From Rhizophagus irregularis (taxonomy: Eukaryota > Glomeromycota > Glomeromycetes > Glomerales > Glomeraceae), in assembly GCF_026210795.1 (NCBI RefSeq), contig NC_089450.1, positions 3,348,001-3,412,000 of the forward strand: a stretch of DNA of 64,000 nucleotides, written 5' to 3'. The notes beneath the pieces are model-generated. The model saw only the letters and a program-made list of their open reading frames with translations. It searched no databases and was not told the origin of the DNA. The position numbers and the translations under genes are program-made. Within the stretch, counting starts at the first letter, position 1. Every line of letters begins with the position of its first letter. Below, piece after piece: positions 35,556 through 47,804 of the stretch.

Positions 35556-35920
35556 ATGGAAAATCAAGATTTGCCTCAAACCACAACTTCGGATTCTTTA
35601 CGTGGAACGGCGATTCAAGCTACACAAATTATCAATTCTGATAAAATCGGGCCTACTAAAAGAAATACAAAGAGAAATATGAGTAGAGCATCCAGAAAAG
35701 ATCATTATCTTATGCTTAAACAGTTGCCCAAGTTTCCATTGCAAGAAACTACTGGAATCGAAACAGTAGATAATTTTTACCACGGCACGCAATTTGCTAC
35801 AAATAACAAAAATTCTGAAGGTGAGGAACATTTATATATATTTATATATATATATTTTTCCTAAGAAAAAAAAAAATATTAATGCTTATTTATTTTTATT
35901 TAGATGTACAATGGATATGA
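35556..35920 (+). CDS. small basic protein, two exons (93 aa)
   Basis: Exon 1 35556-35820 starts at the ATG giving MENQDLPQTTTSDSLRGTAI; an in-frame GTG further upstream is not used. Exon 2 is 35904-35920, joined by a phase-1 intron with donor GTGAGG and acceptor TTTATTTAG; the last residues are EDVQWI. The central region is basic (KRNTKRNMSRASRKDH), followed by LKQLPKFPLQETTGIETVDN and FYHG, which aligns loosely with basic block, LPRQI and FFNG of the genes at 25168 and 43297. Without the intron the frame would run into AT-rich low complexity, so splicing is preferred. Function unknown. Confidence 0.55.
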
Positions 35921-35929
35921 CAAAAAATA

Positions 35930-38650
35930 TATTTCTATTTGTTGGGGTCTTGGGGTTCGCAAGAGAACATGTCACATAAAAATCAACTGGATACGAACAA
36001 ATATGTGTACAAATTATTATGAATAGTAGTAGTCTTTATGGATTTTTTTTTATTTAGAATTATATGTATTAAACAAAATTTTTAAGGACTGTAATTATAA
36101 TATTTTATTTCATTATAATTACTCTCTAGTAAATAAGTTAAGTTGTTAAAAAAATAAATTTTATAAATAAATTTCGATATATACTTTTAAATATATGTAT
36201 GTGGGTTGCTCCAAATAAAATGCTTGTATCGTGTAATTTTACATCAAATTCCAAAAATTTGCCAGCGGGTACATATTATTATAAATGCGTATATAATTCT
36301 TTAATAGTAATACAGCTAAGTTCCGCCCTTTCATTATATACGATAAAGAACAAGATTTTTTTTATTTATATAATAATTATGTATTTTAAAATAAAGATCA
36401 CGGAATCATAAACTCCGTTCTAATCTCATGATATATACCATTTCAAACAAATGAGACTCACAAATAAGTAGAACAAGCAATATACAACATCGCTTATTGG
36501 TACAATACATTTAAAATGGGCAAAACTACTGTAAATCCAGAATTTTTAATTCTGAAGTTTGTAGCACGAGTTTTCTTTTTTCTTTTTTCTTTTTTCATTG
36601 ATTCGGCGGATTCCGATGGGTTCTAATCACTTTTAAGATGGAATTTGAGTTTAAAATCAGCCCAATAATTAATTTAAATGACATTACGCAATAATTATCA
36701 AATAAATAAAAAATATTACTAATAAAATTAATAATCCAAACATGAAAAAGGATAAACAAATAAAAAAAAGAAAAAATATCACTAAATGAATAACTTTTTA
36801 TTACTTTAATTATAAAATTACAAAAGAAAAAGCCTCAATTACAATGGCTGTGTTGTATAATTAAAATAATTAAAATAATTAAAATTAAAAAAATGTATGT
36901 ATATATAAATCTAGATGATGTGTATGAAACATGAAACAGTGTGTGTGGCAAAATACTACACCACACTTTTTTTTGTCGATCATCTCAAAACAGAGTACGT
37001 ATCATCTTGATAAGAATACAGTCCAATAGCATTTACTGAGTATATTTTTAAAATACTATAACGAAATTTAATAACTAAAAAAAAAATAAAGAAAAAAAAT
37101 AAATAAATATCTAGTATATGTTTACTACGTAAACAACCGTTTTGTTTCTTCGAAAAACATTAATAGACTTTTTGCTACACGTGTGAATAGCACGACTTAT
37201 ATTGGTGCAGATCAACAAACAAATAACGTTTTCTTTTTCTCCTTTTTTTTTTAAAAAAAAAAATTTACAAAAGTCATATACGATTATTTGCGGAAGACAT
37301 AATAAAAATATATTTCAGCAAAACACGTTATGCGGCGGTTTGATAGATATAGATTTAAATCAAAATTTTTTTTTTTTGATTATAAAAATTTTTGTGATAA
37401 GGTTTTGTTGATCAAAACCTAAATAAGGTTATTGGTTGATCACGTGTTATTTAATTTTAAATATTATGTACAATGATATAAATTAGTTACTCTAAATTAG
37501 AATAATAGAATAATAATATAGTACTGTAATATATAAACAAAAATCATTGTAATTTTCTTTGATAAAAAGAATATTATTTATTCTATTTTTAAGAGATGCA
37601 AATGCTGTATTTGTATTCTTCGAAATAGGTTTACGCTTGAACAATGTGAATCACACTACATATATTCACGCATATATACTATACCTTCCTTTATACACGG
37701 AGAAGATAACATAAAACGCTGTATTATAGTCTAATACTATTAAGGATATATTACGTGGCATTTCACGATTCCAAAATTCTTTTACACATTATTCTTTTTT
37801 GATTTAAATTATTAATTATAGATCTTATAGATTATCATGTACTTATTAATTTATTACTGTGTTATAATTATAAAGTTCTAACAAATCAATAAATATAATA
37901 AAGGTTAAAGCTTATTACCAATTTAATAATATGTTCAGCCTTATAAAAAAAATACGTATATAAAAATTTGGCCAAAAAGTGCGTAAAGGGCCTTAATTGG
38001 TAAGAATTATTTTATAATATGACTAATTATTATTAAAAATGATACAATATCTCATTTAGATGACGATATAGGTTATTATTTATCTAGTATAAAATTTTTG
38101 CGATTTTTTTTTCAGAAGTTTGTCATAATCTATGTCTCGTGATCGTAATTTTTGGCCAGCATTATAGTATTAAGAAAATTAACCACGTGATAATTAGTAA
38201 ATGAAGACCAGATAAGAGTCCCGATTTTCAGCTTCCTTAGAATAAAGAGTGATTGTTCAAATTACGAACATTTCTCTTTGTCGTTACTAAAATATCGAAA
38301 GTCTTTGTGTGAATAGTCATAACACACTTCGAGTCATTTACATTTATCGTATAAATAAACATCAATTAAAATTGAGCTACAAACGCGGGTGCACAACTTA
38401 CAACTTTAGATCATCAACTAACAAACAAAAAAATAAATCCTGTCCTTCGTCATTAGTTTGTTTGTATCTAAAAAAAACATATTATACGACGTGAGATCTT
38501 TTATGTAAAGGAATTTTCTTTAGTTCCTTTTCTCAAAAGAGTCCATTATTAATACATTAATTTTATTATCTGTTATATACGTAAGAATTTTTAATTTTCT
38601 CGATTAGATTTGATATTACGAAAGATACTATGAAGGTATTATATTAAAAG
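35930..38650. other. gene-free stretch
   Basis: AT-rich sequence with scattered short frames; none has supporting splice sites or composition. Nothing else recognised. Confidence 0.35.
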
Positions 38651-38661
38651 TACCGTATATT

Positions 38662-38895
38662 CGTATATTGCGGGCCATAGTACCCCGGGTATGATACTTG
38701 CACTACCACGTCTATAACTCAAATTTTTATTATAACAGCATTATTTCAAAAGCTTGTATAATACGGTAATCAGGAAATTATTTACATCTAATTTCTGAGT
38801 AAGATTTGATTCTCTAAATAATAAAATCGAACTTTTTTCACGTAAAAAAAAGGGGGATACTATACATAAGGGGGTACTATGGCCCGCAATATACG
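38662..38895. mobile_element. 234-bp element with perfect 25-bp inverted termini
   Basis: Both ends read CGTATATTGCGGGCCATAGT followed by ACCCC when the right end is reverse-complemented. The GC-rich tips contrast with the AT-rich interior. Exact target duplication is ambiguous because the flanks are also TA-rich. A related GGGTACTATG tip occurs near 55571. Confidence 0.82.
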
Positions 38896-38899
38896 ATAT

Positions 38900-41800
38900 A
38901 TTGATATAAAATTTTACGATTGTACATATTGCATTTTTAATTATTCAAATATGTTAAGTAAATTAATAATTATTAATTCATTGAAAGGATAATATAATTT
39001 AAAGTAACGCAATATAATTTTTTATTAGAACAAAAAAAAAATCAACTTGATATTAAATATACTATTTATGCATATATAAATGATACACAGCTTATGATAA
39101 AAGAAATTTTTTGTGTCTTTATTTATTATACCCGATTATTTCTTATCTTGTGAAAGGAAAAAAGATTGAGAAGTACATATCACCAAATTTCATTATTGAC
39201 AAGGTTGCCTTGTTTGATTGTTCTACTTGAACCTTATGACTTCCGATTGAACGCCAAAAATACTTCGAGTTTCAAATTCAGCCTTGATGCGTGAAAATTA
39301 ATTATTTAACTCCGATTGAACGCCAAAATACTTCGAGTTTCAAAAATTCAGCCTTTGATGCGTGAAAATTAATTATTTCGGCAAAAATGGACGAAGTTCT
39401 CTGATAAAAATAGTTGAACCAATAGTTGAAAAATAAATATGATTAGAGAATGTGTACAATTTATATTAGGCCAAATAAATATAAAAATCTTTCATTCATT
39501 TTATTTATATATAAAAATATTTGTATACAGTATGTACAGTATATATATTATATCTTTCTATAATTTCTAGATTTGATTGTTATTGTTATTATAGTATAAA
39601 TACTATTGTTTTAAATAAAGTTTAATAAGGTTAAATTTCTTTTCATATCGGATGTAACATGTAAGAAAACCCGAATAAAAAAACAAAAGAAGAATTAGAT
39701 AATAAATATATTATACAATAAGTTTTAAAACTCAGAGTACGTAATAAATTAATATGATTTTGAAACAAGTTATGTAATTATATGTGAGTTTGTTCATTTT
39801 ATCCATTTTATCGTATTGAATGTAATTCTTATCTCTTAAATCGTCGAATAAAGAAAACTGAAAAGCCCTAATAAGTAAAAAAATCTAAAACGTATTATTA
39901 TTAGTTCAAGATATCTGCTATAGAGATTGATCTTTGGTGTAAAATCTCATTTTTCTTTCAAATTTTTCAAATAGAATTTTTCTGGTAATAATCCTGTTGA
40001 AATTCATGATATCAAAATTGCACAAATAATACTCAAACAGATAGTGGCTTATGTAGATATGGGCTATGACCTATGAGTATACTGTATATTCTTGAAGTGG
40101 TATGACCACTTTTTTTTGATGTTATTAATATGGAATAAATAAAATCTCTATTATTATCTAAAAAAAAAAAAGTATCATGTGATACAATATGTGATCTTTC
40201 CCATAAGAGATATTAATATATTGACTTTATTATAAGTTATACACATGAGATTTTTTTTTTTTCTCAATATACAGAAAAATCACTAAATTTTAAATCGTGA
40301 AAAATCGCAAAGACGTAATAAAGATATCGTATAAAAAGTAATTTGTTTAAAAATTATTGTTAATTTAAAATTCCGATTCGGTGATAATTTTATGAATATC
40401 ACTTTTTTTTTTGTTTTATAAAATTTAATTATCTAATAGCTTTATAATTAAAAGCCTATTTAAAAATTATTTCAATGAGTATGTTGAGTTTAAAATAAGC
40501 TTAAACTTAAATGTACGTGATGTAATAGTGTATAATATAATGTATTAAAAAAAAACAAACAGTGCACAGTATATACAGTATATGAAAAAGAATTTCATTG
40601 TGGATTTGTTTGGATTACACTTAAATCTTATGACTTCTGATAACGCACCAATTCCCCAAATACATATCAGGAGTTAATATGTTAGATTCCTTCTAAAATC
40701 ATATATACGGTTATGATCATCCAAACGAATGAACATTTTCTTTGATGCGAAAAGTGAATAAAAATAGGGGTTTTTAAAAATAATTAAAACGATTAGGGGA
40801 ATATGATTGCACAATATACTGTATATTAGGCCGGGTCATGTGAATGATAAGAAATAAAATAAATCTCATCTAATTTATAATTTACACTGTATATATAACT
40901 ATATTATATATATATATGATTATAATCTTTCTATCAATGAATGTCTCATAAATGTTAATAAAAAGTTATTATATAATTAATTTATTATATAATATAATAT
41001 TAAAAGTAAAATTTATGTTGTATTTTACGGTAAATTCCGTTCCGTATTTTTAAATTTACATTTCGGAATAGTATTATCGACTAGAAATAATTAACTATCT
41101 AGTGATATAAAAAAGTGCAATATGTGATAAGTAAAAAAAATTTGCCAAGTACTCTCCAATAAATTCCAATATATAAAGAATAATTACATAAATGTATTTA
41201 AAAGTATCACTTATTTATTATTTATTAAACTTAAAACATTGAGATAACGTATGGTTTTGTGAACATACATTCATTCTTAATTCTTGCTTTTTTAAAATAA
41301 AGCAAACCTGAAATGTTTCATTAATCGCTCAATGATCTCATATGAAAATCTAATAATAAGATAATAGACAAATTTGATATGATGCACTCTTTATTATTAT
41401 TATTCTGGAATATGCGGTAAGATGATTACTTAAACGAGCACTTCTTTGATGCAACGAAAAAATTAATAAATTCATTCATGTAAATAATTTTTTTAAAAAA
41501 AAAAAATAAATAAAAATAATTAAGTATGCAAATATAATCTTTGAGCGACAACATGTTTACACTTAAATCAATATGGATGACACAATTTTAATTAAGAAGT
41601 GCAGATCATAACAAACAAAATAAAAACCTTCTTTTCTTTTTGTTTATACCTTAAAAAACATTGCAGGTAACGTTCTTTCTATTTGTAAAGACATCTTCTT
41701 AACTTTAATTTTCTCTTATAAAAGTCATTAAAGCACTAATTATTAAAATTGTTAGATTTGATTGAAAATATTTCGTAAGATATTTCGACAAAAAAATGTT

Positions 41801-43200
41801 ATATTTGTAAATTTACTAGTAAAACATTTTGTACTAGTGCACTATTGAAGTATTTTATTAAAAAGCATTAAAAGCATTTCATATTACATGCATTTAAAAT
41901 TCCATCCTGCTTTCTTTTTTAAATATTAATTACATTCTGATTGTGGTATACTTATTTTGATATCACTTATCGCCTTTTTTTGTGTTTATAAAGTTTAATT
42001 AATTTTAAGCTTAAATAAATGATCAGCCCGATTTGTTTACAAAAAAATTTAAGCTTTTTTTGTCGTTGAACATTAATAGCGTCATGTTATCTTTTACTAT
42101 ATACCAGATTGCAAGATAACGTTAATATAAATATTTTATTTATTATAATAAAGACTAACGTCTTATTATATTACAAGTCTGTTATTTATATATAATCCAA
42201 ATTAATTAAATGAAATAAAACATACAGTATTTCTATTTATATATAAAATTAGAAAATTTAATTTTCCAATCGCAGAATTCTTTTAATAACTCTTTTATGA
42301 TATTTAATTATTTCATAAGTTTCATATTTTAAACAAAATATTTGAAACAATCTTAAATCTTTACTATTGTTCTACTTTCATAACAAATCCCATGACCTTC
42401 GAGATAAGAAAATAGCGTTCATCGTAGATTAAATAGATTACGCCAGATAACAATGATTGCAGTCAATTTTTAATTTGTATGCAATAAAATATAAATATAC
42501 TATTGATTTACTTATACTTTAATTTTAAAAGTACAACCAATATGATTACACGATATATATTATGCAGATAAAGTAATAAAGTTAACAAACATATATAATT
42601 GATTTGTTTGTAACAAAGTAATCATCGGGTCGGCATTACGTTGATAAAGTTGATTTTACTATATGAGACGAAGAAATGTATCATTTACATAGTTATTACA
42701 ATTAAAAATATACATTTATATGTCGGCAATTAGGATACCGTATTATAAAGCACTTTATAGTATGGTATATGTTTATAAATTCTTAATTAAAAGGATTATA
42801 CATTAAATTTTTTTTTTTTTGTCACTTAATTAATAATTACAAAGGCTAGTATAAAAAAAAATTATTGATTGAATCAGGCACATGATAGATCAGGTGCTTT
42901 TTTATTCCCATGCGTTAATGCTATTTAACATCAAGAGTTTCAAGTAAAATTAGATAGAAGGTACAATTTGATGATGCATATATATATATATTGCACTAAG
43001 TTTATTGTATAATTAATTAGGTTATACGCTTTTTAGAAACGTTTATGGTTGACAATGAATCCGTATTAATATTATAATCGGAATGAGTCATTATTAACAG
43101 CGGACAGCGGTGAACAAAAATTTCAAATATAAAGGGACATTTTTTTTCCAAACTCAAAAACTCATCTTTTTTTTTTTTATCTAAATAAAATTTTTTTTTA
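38900..43200. other. gene-free stretch
   Basis: Contains a 70-bp direct duplication at 39242-39383 but no gene I can support in 4.3 kb. Confidence 0.4.
39242..39383. repeat. two-copy direct tandem repeat of about 70 bp
   Basis: CCGATTGAACGCCAAAA, TACTTCGAGTTTCAAA and GATGCGTGAAAATTAATTAT occur twice in order, with small indels. Confidence 0.8.
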
Positions 43201-43296
43201 AAAAAAAAAGATCTATAAAAACAGATCCAAATAAAAAAAGATCATAATAAAATCAAAATCGAAAAAAAAGACCGAGACACAATAATACGTTACAAT

Positions 43297-43527
43297 ATGG
43301 CTTCAAATAACTCTCCAATTAACAAAGATAGAACATCAGCAAAAACTCCAAGAAATAATGTTGATCTAAGGAGACAGAAGCGAAAACAACGAAATATGAA
43401 CCGAACTGTAAGCAGATTACACGTTCACCAAAATACATTAAACCTCATTAAGAACCTTCCTCGACAAATAATTACTAATGATGATCCATTGATAAATTTT
43501 TTTTTCAATGGATCACCATCAACTTAG
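43297..43527 (+). CDS. small basic protein, PRQI/FFNG family (76 aa)
   Basis: Single-exon frame from ATG 43297, with a TATAAAAA motif near 43213. Residues about 24-45 are basic (LRRQKRKQRNMNRTVSRLH); the C-terminus is LPRQIITNDDPLINFFFNGS. Shares with the 84-aa protein at 25168 the order of polar N-terminus, basic block, short helix-prone stretch and PRQI-x-x-N-[ED]...FF-x-G end. No named domain recognised. Composition is protein-like (few homopolymer runs) in contrast to chance frames nearby. Confidence 0.65.
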   Translation: MASNNSPINKDRTSAKTPRNNVDLRRQKRKQRNMNRTVSRLHVHQNTLNLIKNLPRQIITNDDPLINFFFNGSPST

Positions 43528-44624
43528 AGAATAAGACTTATTTATACGTCATTAGATTAATACTAGACACTTTATACATAAATACGTTCGCTTAGTCAAC
43601 TTTTGATCATGTTATTACATCATATGATTTAAAATCTCTTAGATTACCTATTTTATATATAAATGTATCCTAAATTATTATTATGCATAAAAAATTTTTT
43701 ACTTTTCAGTTATAGAATTCTTCTTATAATTCTTCATTAAAATTAAGATAAACAACTGAATGTTTGTCGATAATTACTTTGTGGTCTACATTTTTTTAGC
43801 CTTTATTAATTTCAATATTATGTAGATTTTATTTGTATTTGCTGTGATGGACTCACAATGATTTAAAATGATTTAAATAAACATTATCTTTTACATATAA
43901 TATAAAAGTCCGAATTTACCAGGTATTATGCAAAAATTTTTTAATAAATGATCGTCATCCGGAACTCGGCGAAAAAAAAATTGAGTTAATATATTTCCCA
44001 TAATTTTGTGCATTTAAAATAATAACAAACAAAAATTACCTAAAATGATTTTCCTCATCTTAACCTAAATTATTTTTAGTTTTTTTACAGCTAATTTTAG
44101 GTAACATATTACTTTTTTTAATTTTTAAATACTAATTTAGGATTTGTTTCGGATTTTTATTAGCTGTACGCCCTAGCCTGTAAATAAAAAATTTATTCCA
44201 TATTCTTTGTAAAATCTCGTGAATCTGTTTCAAGTAGAATAGGTTTCATAATGGAATATCAAACCTTCTTTTGGGGACGCTTCTTTTCAGGGCCGGAATT
44301 ACATAATCCAGACAGAATTATTCAAAAAGGAAAGAATTACCCGAATTTTCAATACCATAAAGAGTAAGGCCATTGCCTGAATTTCGATAAATTTCTCTGT
44401 AAGGATTAACACATGCATATTCTTATCTGTTATTATACCATAAACATTGAATAATAATGAAATATTACTATAAAATGCTTAGTAGCTATTGTATATGTAA
44501 TGTATATGTTTTAACGTTAATGTATTCCTAAAATTTTTTTATCTATAGACAAAAGGTTAAAATCTATCAATCACCATAAATGAATCATACAATGACTTTG
44601 AGTTAATTATTTTTGTTACAAAGT

Positions 44625-44867
44625 TCAACTAATCAAGTAATTAAGGTTATTATTTTTACACCAAAGTTCGACTATAGTTTGCAAAACTTTTAATACGTGA
44701 CGGATTAGTTGTTTGTGTTGCCCATGCGTTTTACGTTCTAGACCGATAATCTTTCCGTTAAAAGATAATTGATAGGATTGAATAAATTGATAAATAGGGT
44801 TAACTTGATGCGCAACCGGTTGCTGCGATTGTAACATTTCACTTGAAGACTTTAACGATAAATTCAT
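44625..44867 (-). CDS. small protein of unknown function (80 aa)
   Basis: Single frame from ATG 44867. The N-terminus is Ser/Gln-rich (MNLSLKSSSEMLQSQQPVAH), then a probably helical, basic-hydrophobic C-terminal half (HKQLIRHVLKVLQTIVELW). Balanced composition argues for a real gene, but there is no homology I recognise, and it could be one exon of a larger gene. Not clearly related to the PRQI/FFNG proteins. Confidence 0.4.
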   Translation of the reverse strand: MNLSLKSSSEMLQSQQPVAHQVNPIYQFIQSYQLSFNGKIIGLERKTHGQHKQLIRHVLKVLQTIVELWCKNNNLNYLIS

Positions 44868-45808
44868 GTTAATATTTATGCATATCTGGATGAATCCGTC
44901 ATTTATTATTTTTTTTTTATGAATATATAATGTATTTATTGGAAGTTTGAATTATCTAATTATTGTTTGTTTATTTTTTTTTTCAACCTAACTAGTACCT
45001 ACTACTATCTCTGATATGCATACATAAATGAATGATAACATCCATCATATCTTCAAATTAATACATCATCATATTGTTTCTCGACATATTACAAATGGTC
45101 CATAAATATTATATTATAAAAAATTTTAATAATTGCACTCATTTACTTAATATTCTTAATTCAAGTAAGTTAGTTTCGTTCGGATCATATTTTTATACGC
45201 TTGTCTAACTTGTTTATAATTAATTTATCAATTTTCCAATTATATATTGACTTTATTATGTACATAATGAATATTCTGGAAATAAATGAAGTATATTTAA
45301 AACTCCAATTTAACACTTATGTATTGCATTAATTTATTTTTTCAACGAATAGATTTTTTTAAACGTTAAATTAAACTTACTTAACACCCACCAATCATTT
45401 AGATCAAAAAATACGTAGAATATAATACCAAACAAATGAGCGTCAAGATAACAGAAGAATAGTTATTCCGAGAACTGTGAAATTAATATCTACTATTTTG
45501 TCAAAATACACCAATGAACTGCATTAATACATATCGTGTAATAACAATTACTGCGCCATTACTCAAATTTTTTCTTTTTAAAAAAAAAATTATATATTGT
45601 AGAAATTCCAACTAAAATTGGAACTATGAGCTTTAGCTTCAATCTATTACAAAAAAAAAAAAAAATTAATTTAAAATGCTGATAAGAATTTACACATTTT
45701 CAAAATCTTAAATTTAAAAATTACCCGGCGGTTTTCTTAGAAACTTTGATTTAAAAAATTATTTTCCCGAGTAAAATTTGATCTTTATAGATTTTGAAAA
45801 GAAATTAA

Positions 45809-46245
45809 ATGAAACCTAAGTCTCTAGTTAATAAATTAAAAGGTTTTGTAAATACTGGTCGTAAAATTTGTTCTTATTGTAAATTATGATGTAAAAAATG
45901 TGATCCATTTAGAATGATTGAAGGATGGATCAGTGGAAATGATGTTGTTGATAAATTTATTAAAAGATGGAATTTATGAAGCATCATTTGATGTTGATAC
46001 TTCCGTTGGCGATATTTTTTATGACGATTATTATGACATTATGAAATTTGGTCCATCATGTCTAGAATGGGTACCATTTAATAAATTTAAAAGTATAAAA
46101 CTAATTGGTGAGTGAGGATTTTTCAAAGTATATTCTGCAACGTGGATTAATAGCAAGGAAAAAATTAGATTCAAACCCTATGAAAGTTGCTTTAAAAGGT
46201 TAAATGGATTCACAGGATATATCAGCTGAATATTTAAATGAGGTA
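45809..46245 (+). pseudogene. decayed glomeromycotan-type protein kinase, 5' part
   Basis: Begins at ATG 45809 (MKPKSLVNKLKGFVNTGRKI). A zinc-ribbon-like CSYCKL-(stop)-CKKC follows, where the stop TGA (45887-45889) sits at the position usually Trp. Then GWISGNDVVDKFIK, a one-base insertion at the A-run near 45963, and in the new frame KDGIYEASFDVDTSVGD, CLEWVPFNKFKSIKLIGE, TGA (46113-46115) in the ATP loop, then GFFKVYSATWI. A further disrupted stretch contains KVALKG and DSQDISAEYLNEV. This order (Cys-rich segment, SGN...IDKFIQ, EWIPY-x-x-F, GxGGFSxVY, VALK) is that of the expanded kinase family of Rhizophagus-like fungi, from family knowledge. At least four lesions; non-functional. Confidence 0.78.
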
Positions 46246-46277
46246 CTGTATATTTATATCTTTTTTTCTTACTAATA

Positions 46278-46544
46278 CACACACCCACCGGCAGTCTCGA
46301 TAAACCGGATCTTCGATAAACCGGAACCTTCGATTTTGTCGGAGTTGTATAATACCATATTTTGCTGTTAGTAAGCACCCCCCAAAAATAAGCACCCCGG
46401 CCAGAATTATGAAAATCTCGGCCGGAATTAAATGCAAAAAAGGGGTGCTTATAAACCGCAAAACACGGTAATTGATTTATTTTCGATATTGATATATCGG
46501 ATTTTTCTATTGCAACGGATGGGTTTATCGAGAGTGTCTGTTCC
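46278..46544. mobile_element. pogo-like element containing a nested small element
   Basis: Left subterminal CAGTCTCGATAAACC, right (reverse complement) CAGACACTCTCGATAAACC; possible TA flanks at 46276-46277 and 46545-46546. It follows directly on the kinase pseudogene, which may have been truncated by it. Confidence 0.5.
46355..46468. mobile_element. 114-bp nested inverted-repeat element, TA-flanked
   Basis: Ends CCATATTTTGC...TAAGCACCCC and (reverse complement) CCGTGTTTTGC...TAAGCACCCC, flanked by TA at 46353-46354 and 46469-46470. The interior carries two facing GGCCRGAATTA motifs. Inserted within the pogo-like element at 46278-46544. Confidence 0.65.
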
Positions 46545-46559
46545 TATAAATTCACCACA

Positions 46560-47395
46560 TTATAACAACAAATGATAAGATCGGAACTATCGCTATAGTA
46601 AATTTTTGGGGCAAATTTATTATGATTTTTTATCATTTTGGAATCTGAACTGCGTATATAGGTAAGTCATAAATATTAAAATATAATTATTTAATTTATT
46701 TTACTGCATATGTACATATTGCTAATTAGGTATTTTTTGACAAATTTTCAAAGATTTTTCTTTAAAAATATAAAAGGTACTTTCATATAACAACGAATGA
46801 AATTAATTGACAATCCGGCACTATCGCTATATAAACGTATTAGTAAATTCTGGGGCAAATTTATTATGATTTTTTTATCATTTTGGAATCTGAGCTGTGT
46901 ACATAGGTAAGTCATAAATATTAAAATATAATTATTTGATTTATTTTACTGCATATGTACTGTACATATACCAATTAGGTATTTTTTGACAAATTTTCAA
47001 AAGATTTTCTTTAAAAATATAAAAGGTACTTTCATATAACAACGAATGAAATTAATTGCCAATCCGTCACTATCGCTATATAAACGTATTAGTAAATTCT
47101 GGGGCAAATTTATTATGATTTTTTTATCATTTTGGAATCTGAACTGCGTATACGCCCTATAAAAAAAATTCTGGAAAAAAATTTCGATAAATGATCATCT
47201 TTCTAGTTTTTTATTCCGAAGAAACTCAGACACGTGATCATTTTTCTAAAAAATTTTTTATAAGGTATAGGTAAGTAAATATTAAAATATAATTATTGAT
47301 TTATTTTACTGTATATGTACATATATCAACTAAGTATTTTTTGACAAATTTTCTAAAATATAAAAGGTACTTTTCTATAAGCTCAAAAAATTAAT
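46560..47395. repeat. 246-bp direct tandem array, three units plus a partial
   Basis: The unit landmark ACTATCGCTATA recurs near 46586, 46822 and 47069, together with GGCAAATTTATTATGATTTT and AAAATATAAAAGGTACTTTC. The third unit is split by an insertion at 47153-47265. Non-coding. Confidence 0.85.
47153..47265. mobile_element. 113-bp CCCTATAA element with empty-site control
   Basis: Lies in the third unit of the 246-bp array between GCGTA-TA and TA-TAGG. Units 1 and 2 read GCGTATATAGG or an equivalent without the insert, which proves a TA target duplication (47151-47152 and 47266-47267). Ends CGCCCTATAAAAAAAATTCT and, reverse-complemented, CCTTATAAAAAATTTTTTAG. Shares the core GATCACGTGTCTGAGTTTCT (reverse orientation) with 63369-63456. 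Confidence 0.9.
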
Positions 47396-47434
47396 TATGC
47401 ACAGTAGATTCAGACTATTAGTAATTTTATTATA

Positions 47435-47602
47435 GGTGTCGTAGAAATTGATTACGGCATATAAAGCTTATACCGTACCATTCTACCACAATTATGCCGC
47501 AATTATTTTTTAAATTATTGAATGCCGATCTTTATATTTTAAGGCCAAATTCCCATTTTGCCGTAATGCCGTAATTATAAAATACGGCATTTCGACGACA
47601 CC
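47435..47602. mobile_element. 168-bp GGTGTCGT-terminus element, TA-flanked
   Basis: Ends GGTGTCGTAGAAATTGATTA and, reverse-complemented, GGTGTCGTCGAAATGCCGTA. TA at 47433-47434 and 47603-47604. Interior has several TACGGCAT/ATGCCGTA motifs. Confidence 0.8.
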
Positions 47603-47720
47603 TATAAATTTTATTAAGTACCATCAAATTATAAAAATAGTGCCGTTCTTATCCGGACTGCCAAATAATAGAGTTACAATATTTAATTTATATTAATTAA
47701 ATCTATAATTATTAGTATTA

Positions 47721-47804
47721 TTTATTTCATGGGGAATTGGGAATAATAGAGTTTTTTTCCCGAAGGGAAAAAACCCCTAATATTCCCCTTCCCATGAAAT
47801 AAAT
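47721..47804. repeat. long GC-containing hairpin
   Basis: TTTATTTCATGGGGAATTGG on the left pairs with CCCATGAAATAAA on the right; the centre is TTTTCCC-GAA-GGGAAAA. Nearly the whole 84 bp folds back. Possibly a miniature element, possibly a structured RNA; no evidence for transcription. Confidence 0.65.

Noticed and set aside
36199-36411. 70-codon plus-strand frame (MWVAPNKMLVSCNF...)
   Set aside because: The first half looks protein-like but the second half is AT-driven Ile/Tyr sequence; no support.
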